34,581 nucleotides of DNA from Candidatus Methanoperedentaceae archaeon (lineage in GTDB: Archaea > Halobacteriota > Methanosarcinia > Methanosarcinales > Methanoperedenaceae). The position numbers and the translations under genes were made by a program. The DNA lies in assembly GCA_003104905.1 (NCBI GenBank), contig PQAS01000008.1, positions 1 through 34,581 on the forward strand, in the 5' to 3' direction. Below are positions 18,127 through 26,950 of this stretch, in pieces. The notes below the pieces were generated by a model that was not told the origin of the DNA, searched no databases, and was given only the letters and a program-made list of their open reading frames with translations. Positions within the stretch are counted from its first letter, which is position 1; the number at the start of each line of letters is the position of its first letter.

Positions 18127-18723
18127 ATGATAATAATAAAACTTGGCGGAAGCCTGATCCGGAGCGCAAAACGAATCGTAAGAGACCTCAGGGAGTACAC
18201 AGACTCAACCGGGGAAAGCATCCTCATTATACCGGGCGGGTCAATATTCGCAGACACCGTGCGCAAAGCAAATCCCTCACAAGAAGCTGCTCACTGGATG
18301 GCTATACTTGCAATGGAACAGTATGGGTATTATCTGGCCGATGGAACTGATGTGAAACTCACTGACAGATTAGAAAATACCAATGAGACATTCATTTTGC
18401 TTCCATACAACCTTCTTAAGAATAATGATGAGCTTCCCCATACATGGGATGTTACATCCGACACCATTGCAGCATGGGTCGCTTTAAAGCTCAAGTCAAG
18501 GTTTATCAAACTCACGGATGTGGATGGTATTTACCTGGACGGCTTGCTTCAACATGAGCTCAGTGCAAAGGATCTCATAGGTAAGGAAACATGTGTTGAT
18601 GCAGAACTTCCGAATTTTCTTATGAAATATAGCATGAATTGCGAGATCGTCAATGGAAATTGTCCGGGAAGAGTGATAAATACATTAAAAGGCAAAATTA
18701 TCGGGACAGTTATTAGAGGATAA
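18127..18723 (+). CDS. mfnE: amino-acid-kinase family protein, probable MfnE
   Basis: The 198-residue protein has the amino acid kinase fold: KLGGSL at residues 5-10, IIPGGS around 38, and [10 protein letters not shown] (about 133-142) in the C-lobe. The short form with [13 protein letters not shown] matches the archaeal group that includes [5-(aminomethyl)furan-3-yl]methyl phosphate kinase, a step of methanofuran biosynthesis. An uncharacterised archaeal kinase of the same superfamily is the alternative. It has an A/T-rich upstream region and no clear ribosome site. A methanofuran role would fit the MptN gene at 29861. Confidence 0.7.
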   Translation: MIIIKLGGSLIRSAKRIVRDLREYTDSTGESILIIPGGSIFADTVRKANPSQEAAHWMAILAMEQYGYYLADGTDVKLTDRLENTNETFILLPYNLLKNNDELPHTWDVTSDTIAAWVALKLKSRFIKLTDVDGIYLDGLLQHELSAKDLIGKETCVDAELPNFLMKYSMNCEIVNGNCPGRVINTLKGKIIGTVIRG

Positions 18724-18773
18724 ATTTAATAGCTTTCGGATGTGTATGGAAGTCCCAACATAAGGAGAATATT

Positions 18774-18947
18774 ATGGCAAGAAAAGAAAAAGCAACAATT
18801 TGTGTTTCATGCGGAGTAAATCTTATTGAAAGTGGTTATGCACGATTTCCATGCCCGCAATGTGGTAATGAAATCGGAAGATGTGCTGCCTGCAGGCACC
18901 AGAGCAATCCCTATAAGTGCCCTGGATGCGGATTCGAAGGACCGTGA
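18774..18947 (+). CDS. small HVO_2753-type zinc-finger protein
   Basis: The 57-residue protein is almost all zinc ribbon: CVSCG, CPQCG, CAACR and CPGCG, four CxxC pairs that can bind two zinc ions. A perfect ribosome site (AAGGAGAA) lies 5-6 bases ahead of ATG 18774. This conserved archaeal family is regularly found directly upstream of aEF-1beta, as here (6-base gap). A role in translation is suggested only by that context. Confidence 0.85.
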   Translation: MARKEKATICVSCGVNLIESGYARFPCPQCGNEIGRCAACRHQSNPYKCPGCGFEGP

Positions 18948-18952
18948 GACTG

Positions 18953-19219
18953 ATGGGAGAAGTCGCAGCAAAGATAAAAGTAATGCCTTCGGGCATGGAT
19001 GTTGACCTTAATAAGCTTAAAGATGCCCTTACGAAAGCGATTCCGGAAGGAGCGCGAATTCATGGATTCTCAGAAGAACCCGTGGCATTCGGCCTGAAAG
19101 CCCTGATGGTAGTTGTAAAAGTCGGGGATATCGAAGGCGGAACCGAGAAGGTCGAAGAAGAATTCAGCAAAGTAAAAGATGTAGAAAGCGTTTCAGTTGA
19201 AGAACTGGGAAGGATGTAG
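18953..19219 (+). CDS. ef1b: translation elongation factor aEF-1beta
   Basis: The 88-residue protein is the nucleotide-exchange factor for aEF-1alpha. It starts MGEVAAKIKVMPSGMDVDL and has the family core GLKALMVVVKVGD and a closing SVSVEELGRM strand. ATG 18953 is used because the protein then has the family's normal start; a longer in-frame reading begins inside the zinc-finger gene. It follows the zinc-finger gene by 5 bases. tRNA-Ala begins 23 bases after its stop and could be on the same transcript. Confidence 0.95.
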   Translation: MGEVAAKIKVMPSGMDVDLNKLKDALTKAIPEGARIHGFSEEPVAFGLKALMVVVKVGDIEGGTEKVEEEFSKVKDVESVSVEELGRM

Positions 19220-19242
19220 AATAAACCATTTCTCCATTTTCC

Positions 19243-19314
19243 GGGCCTGTAGATCAGGGGTAGATCGTTGCGTTCGCAACGCAAAGGCCGCGGGTTCGAA
19301 TCCCGCCGGGTCCA
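19243..19314 (+). tRNA. tRNA-Ala (anticodon CGC)
   Basis: The acceptor stem GGGCCTG (19243-19249) pairs with CGGGTCC (19307-19313), discriminator A. The third pair is G-T (G19245 with T19311), the G3-U70 identity element of alanine tRNAs. The anticodon stem TTGCG/CGCAA encloses TTCGCAA, giving anticodon CGC. The T stem GCGGG/CCCGC is perfect around TTCGAAT. CCA is not encoded. Confidence 0.96.
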
Positions 19315-19508
19315 TATATATGCGAAAGGCTATTTCATATCAGGTCTTTCTTTTTCTTTGGATGTTAAAGATAATATTGAAGAAATACATAAGAAAAAAG
19401 TCACATTTTTGGTACTTTTAAAATAATTACGATTTAAAAATTATATGGCCCATAAAATTATTCGTATTATTTTATATACTGATAGCACCGATAGATTTAA
19501 ATAATAAA

Positions 19509-19518
19509 CTATATAATA
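19509..19518 (+). promoter_or_regulatory. TATA box of the small Cys-rich operon
   Basis: CTATATAATA is centred about 27 bases before ATG 19541, the distance expected for a leaderless transcript. A second A/T-rich box (TTTAAATAA) lies slightly upstream. Confidence 0.45.
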
Positions 19519-19540
19519 TTATTATTGTGGGTTGGTTAAG

Positions 19541-19708
19541 ATGGATGGATGCATTCAAAGAAAATGTCCATGTGGAATATGGATTAATTGCCTGAAATAC
19601 AACAAGTGTAGATACAAATCTTTTCACTATGATGTAGAAATAAATGATTGGTATTTTACTCATTTTAGGATACAGTATGAAGCTCCTGACGTGTTTCTAA
19701 ATGGATAA
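19541..19708 (+). CDS. small Cys-rich protein, hypothetical
   Basis: The 55-residue protein has five cysteines in its first 25 residues (DGCIQRKCPCGIWINC, then YNKC) and an aromatic C-terminal half (DWYFTHFRIQYE). The CxxxCxC...C...C spacing could bind zinc or a cluster. The TATA box is at the right distance and the next gene follows within 15 bases, its ribosome site touching this stop codon. No family is recognised. Confidence 0.55.
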   Translation: MDGCIQRKCPCGIWINCLKYNKCRYKSFHYDVEINDWYFTHFRIQYEAPDVFLNG

Positions 19709-19722
19709 GGAGAGGTTAGTAT

Positions 19723-19926
19723 ATGACAAAGGATAGGGAAGAATGCCAGATAATATCAGAAGCGAATTTGGGGATTGAACAATGCGTGAAAGGAACAACA
19801 GAACGTAATGCAACCATTCTTTGCGTAGAATGTGACTATGCCTTCAGGTACATGGATTTGCCAAATCCGGGACAACTCTTTTGGCACTTGAAGAATAACC
19901 ATAATACTGGAATTGTCAGGGAATAA
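19723..19926 (+). CDS. small C2H2-like zinc-finger protein
   Basis: The 67-residue protein carries CVECDYAF at about residues 34-41 and HLKNNH near 56-61, i.e. C-x2-C ... H-x4-H with 17 residues between the pairs (a classical finger has about 12). It resembles the single-finger proteins of archaea and their viruses, which are often DNA-binding. AAGGAGAGG, overlapping the preceding stop codon, is an excellent ribosome site. It forms an operon with the Cys-rich protein at 19541. Confidence 0.7.
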   Translation: MTKDREECQIISEANLGIEQCVKGTTERNATILCVECDYAFRYMDLPNPGQLFWHLKNNHNTGIVRE

Positions 19927-19943
19927 GCGGTAAAGAAAAAAAG

Positions 19944-19961
19944 TTTGGGCTTTCGCCCAAA
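19944..19961 (-). terminator. GNRA-loop hairpin terminator of thi4
   Basis: On the minus strand TTTGGGC, loop GAAA and GCCCAAA form a perfect 7-bp stem followed by CTTTTTTTCTTT. It lies just after the thi4 stop codon (19970). The hairpin is symmetric enough to help end the rightward zinc-finger transcript too. Confidence 0.75.
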
Positions 19962-19969
19962 TTACATAT

Positions 19970-20803
19970 TTATTCCGTTACAAGAACATCGGGCGCACGG
20001 CTGCTGATCTTTATACCTTTTTTAACGCCCCTGATCTTATCGTAAGCAAGCTCTGCCGCTTTCTTTCCCGCAAGCAGCATACCACCAAATATCGGCCCCA
20101 TGCGCGGAGCGCCGTATGTTGAGGTTGCTGACATTCCGGCGACAATAAGACCTGGATATATCTCATGAGTGAGATCGACCGTTTGTTTCTCCGCTTCATC
20201 TACCCAGAGTGAACCGCATCCTTTGGGAATAGGAATACCTGATCTCTGTTCACTTAAACGCTTTACAAGGAATGAATCGTGTCCCGTTGCATCTATTACA
20301 ACCTTAGACCTTATCGCTATAGGATCCATACAGGTCATGAAGGGGGGCATTTGCTTTGCGGGGAACCACTGGATGACAACGCCGTCAACATGGTCTTCTT
20401 TCAGGATGATATCATCAACATTTGTGGAGTTCAGGAGTTTTACTCCTGCGTTGCAGGCACTTGCCAGCATCTTTGAGACCATTTCAAAAGAATCGCAAAC
20501 ATACAGGCCATTTCCCGCATCCTTAAGGTTTACGCCGCATTCTTCAAGTATCTTGTTCGCAGGCGAGCCCACGGTATTCTTGGGCATTAGATAGCCGCCC
20601 TGCCACATACCGCCGCCTGCATAGAGATTTCTCTCGATCATAACAGTCTTAAGACCTTTTTCAGCACAATATTTTGCTGCTGCGGCACCACATGGTCCTG
20701 ACCCGACAACAACAACATCGCTGTCAAGGATATTCTTTGTAAAATCATCCAGGAATTCATTAACTATCGTTTTTGTAACATGTATCTCACTGATATTCGT
20801 CAT
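19970..20803 (-). CDS. thi4: thiamine thiazole synthase Thi4
   Basis: The 277-residue protein makes the thiazole precursor of thiamine from NAD and glycine. An FAD/NAD-type GSGPCGAAAA motif is near residue 36; ERNLYAGGGMWQGGYLMP, cited in part as AGGGMWQGG, and DATGHDS are family signatures. MGPIFGGMLLAGKKAAE closes the fold. The residue directly before MDP is Cys158 (TGT at 20330-20332), where yeast Thi4 has the sulfur-donating Cys205; several methanogen enzymes have His and use free sulfide. ATG 20803 is preferred because AGGTGA precedes it. The gene faces away from 20947, with an inverted repeat between them. Confidence 0.9.
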   Translation of the reverse strand: MTNISEIHVTKTIVNEFLDDFTKNILDSDVVVVGSGPCGAAAAKYCAEKGLKTVMIERNLYAGGGMWQGGYLMPKNTVGSPANKILEECGVNLKDAGNGLYVCDSFEMVSKMLASACNAGVKLLNSTNVDDIILKEDHVDGVVIQWFPAKQMPPFMTCMDPIAIRSKVVIDATGHDSFLVKRLSEQRSGIPIPKGCGSLWVDEAEKQTVDLTHEIYPGLIVAGMSATSTYGAPRMGPIFGGMLLAGKKAAELAYDKIRGVKKGIKISSRAPDVLVTE

Positions 20804-20864
20804 AATTTCACCTTGCTGTAATAGGGCTTCTGCCAACTATAAACTTTTCTGACAACACACATTT

Positions 20865-20892
20865 TTCACACTCAGTTAAATTGAAGTGTGAA
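20865..20892. promoter_or_regulatory. inverted repeat between thi4 and the divergent membrane-protein gene
   Basis: TTCACACT and AGTGTGAA are perfect 8-base arms separated by 12 bases. The element lies 62 bases upstream of thi4 and 55 bases upstream of the gene at 20947. It could be the operator of a thiamine-responsive repressor, but no motif match was made. Confidence 0.4.
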
Positions 20893-20946
20893 TTAGAATA
20901 TGGATAAATATTATTAGGTGACAAAATAAATCAGAGAGAGCAAAAC

Positions 20947-21321
20947 ATGGTAAATATATCATTAATAACATTACATTCTGGCGGTTCAGCGCTTATAGGA
21001 GTGATCGGTTTTTATTTAGTTATAAAGATATGGAAGAAATGGCAACATATAGATATTGACCTTATAAAAGCCCGTGTTTTTCTCAACAGGAACTTCCTCG
21101 TAAAGAACTGGCAATATACGTTTCTAACAGGCGCTTCCCAGGCTGCTCACCAATTCCTGGATTTCATCGTATCGCTTGGTTATTTGACAGGTAGTTCTTT
21201 CGTTGGGCATATATCAAGTATCCTGGAATTTATGGTGCTGATATTCCTTGTTGTCCTAGCTTATGAATGGTATAAGATGATATATTCGAAGAATGAAAAA
21301 AAGAATATACCTAACGCATAA
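20947..21321 (+). CDS. small membrane protein, hypothetical
   Basis: The 124-residue protein has three likely membrane helices at about 5-27, 57-80 and 88-110, with a basic loop (KIWKKWQH) after the first and a charged tail (YSKNEKKN). No family is recognised. The ribosome site is weak (AGAGAG). Its last 11 bases overlap the 3' end of valS, which runs in the opposite direction. Confidence 0.65.
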   Translation: MVNISLITLHSGGSALIGVIGFYLVIKIWKKWQHIDIDLIKARVFLNRNFLVKNWQYTFLTGASQAAHQFLDFIVSLGYLTGSSFVGHISSILEFMVLIFLVVLAYEWYKMIYSKNEKKNIPNA

Positions 21322-23866
21322 TCACGATCGTAGAAGTTCCAACTTCAAGTACATCTACTGCTTTTCCTTTCAACAGCCTTTCCTTTTCAAGAATAAAACA
21401 GGAGGAATCAAGAATAATTTCCTCGCCATCGACATTCACTGTAATACTTCCTGACTCTGCAAGTTTCATATCCGAATGAACAAGCGCTTCTGAGATTGAA
21501 TTTGCCCTGCTCCTGTAAGTCTTCCCAAGAACTTTCATATTGGGTTTTATCTCTTTTGGCACAATCTCAAAATCCGGCGCCCCGGTTCTGAGTTTTATGA
21601 TTGAATTGGCAGCTCCCGCTATATCCGATGCATCCGGTATGGAGGAATATATCTCAATTTCTTTGAGGGGGGCATTTAAAGGCATGCCGTGTTCTGCTTT
21701 ATACCGTCTTATAACAGAAGTCATTTCTTTGATCAATTCACCCCTTGTTTCTGCATCGGCATCGATAAGTGATTCGTCGGCCGCAGGCCAGGGCTGGAGG
21801 TGGATGCTTTCCTTCCTGATATGTGAATAAACCTCCTCAGAGAAATAAGGAAGGAAGGGCGCAAGAAGCCGTGAAAGCGTCTCAATGGCGACGTAAAGCG
21901 TATATGCAGCCGCGTTTTTTCCTTCCCCTTCACCATAAAGTCTTGATTTTGCAAGCTCAATATAGTTATCAGCGAGGATATCCCATGCAAATCCGCGTAT
22001 TGCCTTGAATGTTTCATCGAACTGGTATGCATCCATCTTTTGCGTTGTTTCTTTGACAAGGCTGTTCAACTTACTGAGAAGCCAGAGGTCGATGGGCGTG
22101 AGGGTTGCGGATTTTTTAGAAATATGCGGCAATGAGAACCGCACAATACTCCAGAGTTTCTGCAGGAATCGTGAGCCTGCAACCACATCTTTCCATGAGA
22201 AGATAATGTCAGAACCGGTCGTACCCCCTATGGCCGCCCACTGCCTGAACGCATCAGCGCCATGCTTTGTGATAACTTCTTCAGGTATAACGAAATTATT
22301 GCGGGATTTACTCATTTTATGACCGTCTTCTCCCAGCACCATGCCGTTTAACAGGATGGTATCCCATGGTCTTTTATCAAGAAGCGCTTTTGTCCTTAAG
22401 ATAGTATAGAAAGACCATGTGCGGATGATATCATATCCCTGGGGGCGAAGCTGTGCCGGCAAAAGCAGCGGATGGTCGCTGAGCCAGCCCGATACTACAA
22501 GTGCAGAAATTGATGAGTCCATCCAGGTATCAAGGACATCTGCCTCTCCTCTGAATTCTTTTCCGCCGCATTCGCATGATTCGGGGGGCTGGGTCTGGGT
22601 GGGGTCAAGAGGCAGCCATTCTTCTTTTGCAACTTTTGTTTTCCCGCAACTGGAACAATACCAGGCCGGGATGGGTGTTGCAAATATTCTCTGCCTTGAT
22701 ATGCACCAGTCCCATTCCATGGTACCGGTCCAGTTCTCAAGCCGAACCTTCATATAATCAGGGACCCAGGTTACCTCATTTGCCGTATTCAGTATATCAT
22801 CATGCATTATTTTAACGAACCATTGCCGTTCCGAAAGAATTTCAATGGCCGTCTTGCAGCGCCAGCATAACCCCACATTCTGGGGAAGTTCTTCCTGTTT
22901 GTATAGTATCCCGCTTTTTTTCATGTCCTCGATTATATCTTTTTTGCATTGCGCTGTGCTCATTCCGGCATATTTACCAGCGAGTTCTGTCATTTTTCCG
23001 GTCTTATCAATGGCTTTCCTGAGCGGAAGCTTATGTTCAACCCACCATCGAACGTCCTGCTTATCACCGAAAGTGCATATCATAACAACGCCTGTGCCAA
23101 AACCCGGGTCAACGCTCTTATCAGAAATGACCCTGACAATATGACCGAAAACAGGTACTTTTATCTCCGTGTTCACAGATTCCCGATACCGTTCATCATC
23201 GGGATTGACGGCAACAGCCACACATGCAGCGAGAAGTTCAGGCCTTGTTGTTGCGATTTTCAGATTGTCAAAATTCAGGAAATTCAATGCCGTGTTGCGG
23301 GCGTCATATTCGACTTCAGCAAAAGCGATGGCGGTCTCGCAGCGCGGACACCAGTTCACAGGATGGTTTTGCTGGTATATCATGCCGCTGTGGTACATCT
23401 GCACAAATGACCTCTGGGTCTTTCCGAAATAGGCTGGCTCCATCGTTATGTATTCGTTGCTCCAGTCGATGGAAAATCCAAGGCGCCGTAGGCTCTTTCT
23501 CATACGCCCGATATTGGTTTCGGTCAGTTCCACGCACATTCGGCGGAATTCTTCCCTTGAAACCTGGCTTTTGGTGATATTATGTTTTTCTTCCACTTTC
23601 ACTTCAGTTGGTAGCCCGTGACAGTCCCAACCTTCGGGAAACATCACATTGAAGCCCCGCATCCTTTTATAGCGTGCCACAAAATCGATATAACACCAGT
23701 TAAGAGCATTGCCGATATGGAAATTCCCGGTAGGATATGGAGGAGGCGTGTCGATTATGAACTGGGGTTTTTTCGAGTTCCAGTCGAAATAGTACATGGA
23801 ATCCTGCCATGTATCCAGCCATTTTTCTTCAAGGGTGTTATAATCGTATTCTTTCGGAAGTTCCAT
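21311..23866 (-). CDS. valS: valyl-tRNA synthetase
   Basis: This 851-residue class I synthetase has [13 protein letters not shown] (the HIGH motif) near residues 41-53 and KMSKS at about 516-520. The [13 protein letters not shown] segment is typical of Val/Ile enzymes. Between these lies the CP1 editing domain, with CxxC zinc sites ([23 protein letters not shown]). It charges tRNA-Val and edits threonyl products. Length is normal for archaea. It starts 33 bases after acs stops, and ends overlapping the convergent gene at 20947. Confidence 0.96.
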   Translation of the reverse strand: MELPKEYDYNTLEEKWLDTWQDSMYYFDWNSKKPQFIIDTPPPYPTGNFHIGNALNWCYIDFVARYKRMRGFNVMFPEGWDCHGLPTEVKVEEKHNITKSQVSREEFRRMCVELTETNIGRMRKSLRRLGFSIDWSNEYITMEPAYFGKTQRSFVQMYHSGMIYQQNHPVNWCPRCETAIAFAEVEYDARNTALNFLNFDNLKIATTRPELLAACVAVAVNPDDERYRESVNTEIKVPVFGHIVRVISDKSVDPGFGTGVVMICTFGDKQDVRWWVEHKLPLRKAIDKTGKMTELAGKYAGMSTAQCKKDIIEDMKKSGILYKQEELPQNVGLCWRCKTAIEILSERQWFVKIMHDDILNTANEVTWVPDYMKVRLENWTGTMEWDWCISRQRIFATPIPAWYCSSCGKTKVAKEEWLPLDPTQTQPPESCECGGKEFRGEADVLDTWMDSSISALVVSGWLSDHPLLLPAQLRPQGYDIIRTWSFYTILRTKALLDKRPWDTILLNGMVLGEDGHKMSKSRNNFVIPEEVITKHGADAFRQWAAIGGTTGSDIIFSWKDVVAGSRFLQKLWSIVRFSLPHISKKSATLTPIDLWLLSKLNSLVKETTQKMDAYQFDETFKAIRGFAWDILADNYIELAKSRLYGEGEGKNAAAYTLYVAIETLSRLLAPFLPYFSEEVYSHIRKESIHLQPWPAADESLIDADAETRGELIKEMTSVIRRYKAEHGMPLNAPLKEIEIYSSIPDASDIAGAANSIIKLRTGAPDFEIVPKEIKPNMKVLGKTYRSRANSISEALVHSDMKLAESGSITVNVDGEEIILDSSCFILEKERLLKGKAVDVLEVGTSTIVIMR

Positions 23867-23899
23867 GTTCCGCTTTGATTAATTGCATGATTAATAGAA

Positions 23900-25870
23900 T
23901 TATCGGTCTTGTTCTCTTTCTTCAACAAGCAGTTCCACGACTGAAGGGTCAGCCAGCGTGGTGATGTCCCCGAGGTCATGGATATCCCCGGATGCAATTT
24001 TCCTCAATATGCGCCTCATGATCTTCCCGGAGCGCGTCTTCGGAAGCGCATCTGCAAATTGAAGCTTCTCAGGTTTTGCGATGGGGCCAATTGAATTCCT
24101 GACATGGGTGACAAGTTCAGCCTTCAGATCATTTGTCTTTGTCACATTTTCCTTAAGCGTGACGAAGGCATAGATAGCTTCTCCCTTGATATCATGGGGA
24201 TAACCCACAACAGCCGCTTCAGCGACTGCATTATGTGACACAAGTGAGCTTTCGATCTCCGCAGTTCCAAGCCTGTGTCCCGAAACCTTGATCACATCGT
24301 CGATCCTTCCCATTATCCAGAAATAACCATCCTCGTCTTTGCGCGCACTGTCACCTGTCTGGTAAAGTCCCGGGAACTGGGCAAAGTACTTCTCAATAAA
24401 TCGCTCGTGGCTTCCATATACAGTTCTCATCATCCCGGGCCAGGGCTTTTTTATCACAAGCTGCCCCCCCTCATTGATACCCGCTTCAGTTCCTTCCGCT
24501 TTCATGACCATCGGTTCAATTCCGGGAAAAGGAAACGTCGCAGAACCGGGCTTAAGTGGTGTCGCTCCGGGAAGAGGAGTTATCAGGATGCCACCGGTCT
24601 CGGTCTGCCACCACGTATCTACAATAGGGCATCGCCTGTTCCCGATAACATTATAGTACCACATCCATGCTTCGGGATTTATTGGCTCACCAACAGTTCC
24701 AAGAAGCCGTAAACTTGAGAGATCTCTCCTTTTTGGCCATTCATCCCCGTTTATTTCAAGCGCCCTGATCGCCGTGGGGGCCGTATAGAAGATCGTGACC
24801 TTAAATTTTTCCACAAGTTCCCAGAACCGGTCAGGTTGAGGATAATTCGGGACCCCTTCAAACATCAGGCTGGTTGCTCCACATGCCAGAGGACCATACA
24901 CAATGTAACTGTGACCCGTTATCCATCCTATATCCGCCGTGCACCAGTACAGATCTTCATCGCGATAATCAAATATCCATTTGAAGGTCAGCATAGAATA
25001 CAATAAATATCCTCCGGTAGTGTGAAGCACACCTTTTGGCTTTCCGGTACTTCCGCTTGTGTAGAGGATGAACAGCGGGTCTTCAGCGTCCATAACTTCC
25101 GGTTCACATTCAGGGCTTGCTTTTTTGATTTCATCATGCCACCAGAAATCGCGACCTTCTTTCATGTTCACTTTTACGCCAACTCGGTTATAAACAATAA
25201 CAGTGTTCACAGGATTTTTATCATTGCTGCCTATCGCCCTGTCCACATTTTCTTTGAGCGCGAAAGTTTTTCCCCCCCTTAAACCAGCATCAGCCGTGAT
25301 CACAAAGGAACATGAGCTGTCATGGATGCGGTCCTTAAGCGAATCTGAGCTAAATCCCGCAAATACAACGTTGTGAATGGCTCCGATCCTTGCACAGGCC
25401 AGCATAGAAATTACAAGCTGAGGTATCATGGGAAGATAAATCGCTATTCTATCCCCTTTTTTCACTCCTTTGTTCTTTAACACGTTCGCAAATTTGCAGA
25501 CCTCCGTGTATAATTGTTTATATGTGAACCGTTGATTTTCTCCGCCGTCCCCCTCCCAGATGATAGCTATCCTCTCACCGCGTGTGGAAAGGTGCCTGTC
25601 AAGACAATTGGATGACGCGTTCAGTTTTCCCCCTTCGAACCATCGGCAAATGGCTTTTTCCGGATCCCAGAAATATATTTTTTCCCACTTCCTGAACCAT
25701 TCAAGCTGCTGCGCTTTTTCCGCCCAGAATGATGCCGGATCATCGATAGATTGTTTATATATTTCCTTATATTCATCAAAACTTTTTATATGCGCCATTT
25801 TGCTGAATTCAGTGGGCGGATAAAAGATCCTTTTTTCCTCTTGTAAAGATTCGATTGGTTTTTCAGCCAT
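23900..25870 (-). CDS. acs: AMP-forming acetyl-CoA synthetase
   Basis: The 656-residue enzyme activates acetate to acetyl-CoA via acetyl-AMP. It has [11 protein letters not shown] at about 269-279, [40 protein letters not shown] (in short [10 protein letters not shown] and [11 protein letters not shown]), and the C-terminal SGKIMRR with the catalytic and acetylation-site Lys near 616. Length equals the family norm. A perfect GGAGGTGA site is 6 bases before ATG 25870. In acetate-using methanogens of the Methanothrix type this enzyme starts acetoclastic growth; in others it serves carbon assimilation. It probably shares a transcript with valS. Confidence 0.95.
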   Translation of the reverse strand: MAEKPIESLQEEKRIFYPPTEFSKMAHIKSFDEYKEIYKQSIDDPASFWAEKAQQLEWFRKWEKIYFWDPEKAICRWFEGGKLNASSNCLDRHLSTRGERIAIIWEGDGGENQRFTYKQLYTEVCKFANVLKNKGVKKGDRIAIYLPMIPQLVISMLACARIGAIHNVVFAGFSSDSLKDRIHDSSCSFVITADAGLRGGKTFALKENVDRAIGSNDKNPVNTVIVYNRVGVKVNMKEGRDFWWHDEIKKASPECEPEVMDAEDPLFILYTSGSTGKPKGVLHTTGGYLLYSMLTFKWIFDYRDEDLYWCTADIGWITGHSYIVYGPLACGATSLMFEGVPNYPQPDRFWELVEKFKVTIFYTAPTAIRALEINGDEWPKRRDLSSLRLLGTVGEPINPEAWMWYYNVIGNRRCPIVDTWWQTETGGILITPLPGATPLKPGSATFPFPGIEPMVMKAEGTEAGINEGGQLVIKKPWPGMMRTVYGSHERFIEKYFAQFPGLYQTGDSARKDEDGYFWIMGRIDDVIKVSGHRLGTAEIESSLVSHNAVAEAAVVGYPHDIKGEAIYAFVTLKENVTKTNDLKAELVTHVRNSIGPIAKPEKLQFADALPKTRSGKIMRRILRKIASGDIHDLGDITTLADPSVVELLVEEREQDR

Positions 25871-25876
25871 ACTGGT

Positions 25877-25884
25877 TCACCTCC
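25877..25884 (-). promoter_or_regulatory. acs: consensus ribosome-binding site of acs
   Basis: GGAGGTGA on the minus strand is complementary to the archaeal 16S rRNA 3' end and lies 6 bases before the ATG. It is the strongest site in the window and fixes the acs start. Confidence 0.85.
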
Positions 25885-26278
25885 AGCGTAATTTAGCGCA
25901 ATAATTAAAATAGTTTTTCCAGTTTTTATTAGAATATTTTGATTTTTTGGATTTAAAGCCCGTAAATATGAAAAAAGAACGATTTTGGCATACTGTGCCA
26001 GTACAACTCGATGACTCAAAAAAATTATCCAATACAGTTATTATTGACAATATTTTTTCAAAAAAATTGTAAATAAGTGTGTTAAGCTAAAATAATGTGC
26101 ACCCCTTCGTTTCCACTGGAGAATTTATTTGAACATAATTATGACATAGAATTAAAAATTAAACAATAATAATACATATATTTTAAAAAAAGTCCAGGAT
26201 AACTAATACTAGGTAAAAATAACAAACTATATGTTAGTATTTTATATACGTATCCTCTAACCTTTGTTTCAATTGAAA
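25885..26278. other. A/T-rich intergenic region between acs and the winged-helix gene
   Basis: No gene is supported. The left part must hold the acs promoter (a TTTTAATTA-like box about 35 bases ahead of the start). A 5-5-5 inverted repeat TGGCA/TGCCA is at 25986-26000. The rest is low-complexity A/T with several TATA-like strings. Confidence 0.5.
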
Positions 26279-26290
26279 AGTATATATACT
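26279..26290 (+). promoter_or_regulatory. palindromic TATA element ahead of the structured leader
   Basis: AGTATATATACT is a perfect 12-base palindrome. As a TATA box it would start a transcript near 26311 and give the winged-helix gene a leader of about 110 bases. An alternative box (TTTTATATA) lies at 26240-26248. Confidence 0.4.
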
Positions 26291-26349
26291 AATAATTACA
26301 TCTATTCACAATGTCGTTCACAAAATGAAGACTATTTCACCAGAAGGAA

Positions 26350-26415
26350 ACATCGGAGGGGAAATCCGGATGTCAAACTGTCCGTCTCGATGGGCGGACA
26401 GTCTTCAATTTTTTT
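26350..26415 (+). promoter_or_regulatory. structured mRNA leader with two hairpins and a T run
   Basis: The first stem pairs ACATCGGA (26350-26357) with TCCGGATGT (26365-26373), with one bulge. The second pairs ACTGTCCGTC with GGCGGACAGT (26377-26402): ten pairs including one wobble, hexaloop TCGATG. T7 follows at 26409-26415, so the second stem looks like an intrinsic terminator placed a few bases before the start codon at 26423. A ribosome site (GGAGGGG) lies in the loop of the first stem. Confidence 0.55.
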
Positions 26416-26417
26416 GA
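26370..26417 (+). CDS. possible leader peptide, 15 residues
   Basis: ATG 26370 is 8 bases after a strong ribosome site GGAGGGG (26355-26361). The frame reads MSNCPSRWADSLQFF and stops at TGA 26415-26417. It runs through the whole second hairpin and stops 5 bases before ATG 26423; its stop overlaps the GAGG site of that gene. This layout fits a leader peptide whose translation controls the hairpin or reinitiation. It rests on signal placement alone. Confidence 0.4.
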   Translation: MSNCPSRWADSLQFF

Positions 26418-26422
26418 GGATT

Positions 26423-26950
26423 ATGAAAATAAGGCTTGAAATCGAAGGAAAAAATGCCGGCAGCATTAATTACAGGGGTGCTGATTGTATCGACCTTGCA
26501 GCTGCGTATCTTAATTCAATAGAGGCTGATGAAGTGCAGGTACATCTTGTTAAAGATGATGGGACAAGAGCAGATGCCGAGTTCGAAGGTGAATTCCCGG
26601 TAATTTCTGCAATCAAATTCATACTTGCGGCTTCAAAAACAGGGGTGGAGAGCACATCCGGGATTTCTATACAAAACAATATCAATGAATCCCAGATATT
26701 AACCTTAAAAGAGCGATTGGAAATGTTCTTGAGATTTGAATATCCCAGGGTCTGGTTCACATCGCTTGATGTTAAAAAACAATATGAGTCTGTTTACGGA
26801 AAAATCGGCCTCAGCACCGTATCAACCTATCTTGCACGGATGTCCAGGGAGAATATACTTGTCCGAAGAGGCAATCGAAACCAGAGAGAATATCGGTTCA
26901 AAGATGAAAATAATATCATCCGAAATATGGAATTCGGACTGGTAAAGTAA
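26423..26950 (+). CDS. winged-helix protein, hypothetical
   Basis: From ATG 26423 the protein is 175 residues. An in-frame reading goes back to 26264 but would translate the promoter and leader hairpins. The N-terminal part (MKIRLEIEGKNAGSINYRGAD..., residues 1-75) is an alpha/beta domain of unknown type. The C-terminal 80 residues form a winged helix: TSLDVKKQYESVYG, STVSTYLARMSRENIL and the wing RRGNRNQREYRF. It is probably a DNA-binding regulator. A GAGG site precedes the ATG. Its own leader appears regulated (see the hairpins). I do not recognise the N-terminal domain. Confidence 0.7.
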   Translation: MKIRLEIEGKNAGSINYRGADCIDLAAAYLNSIEADEVQVHLVKDDGTRADAEFEGEFPVISAIKFILAASKTGVESTSGISIQNNINESQILTLKERLEMFLRFEYPRVWFTSLDVKKQYESVYGKIGLSTVSTYLARMSRENILVRRGNRNQREYRFKDENNIIRNMEFGLVK

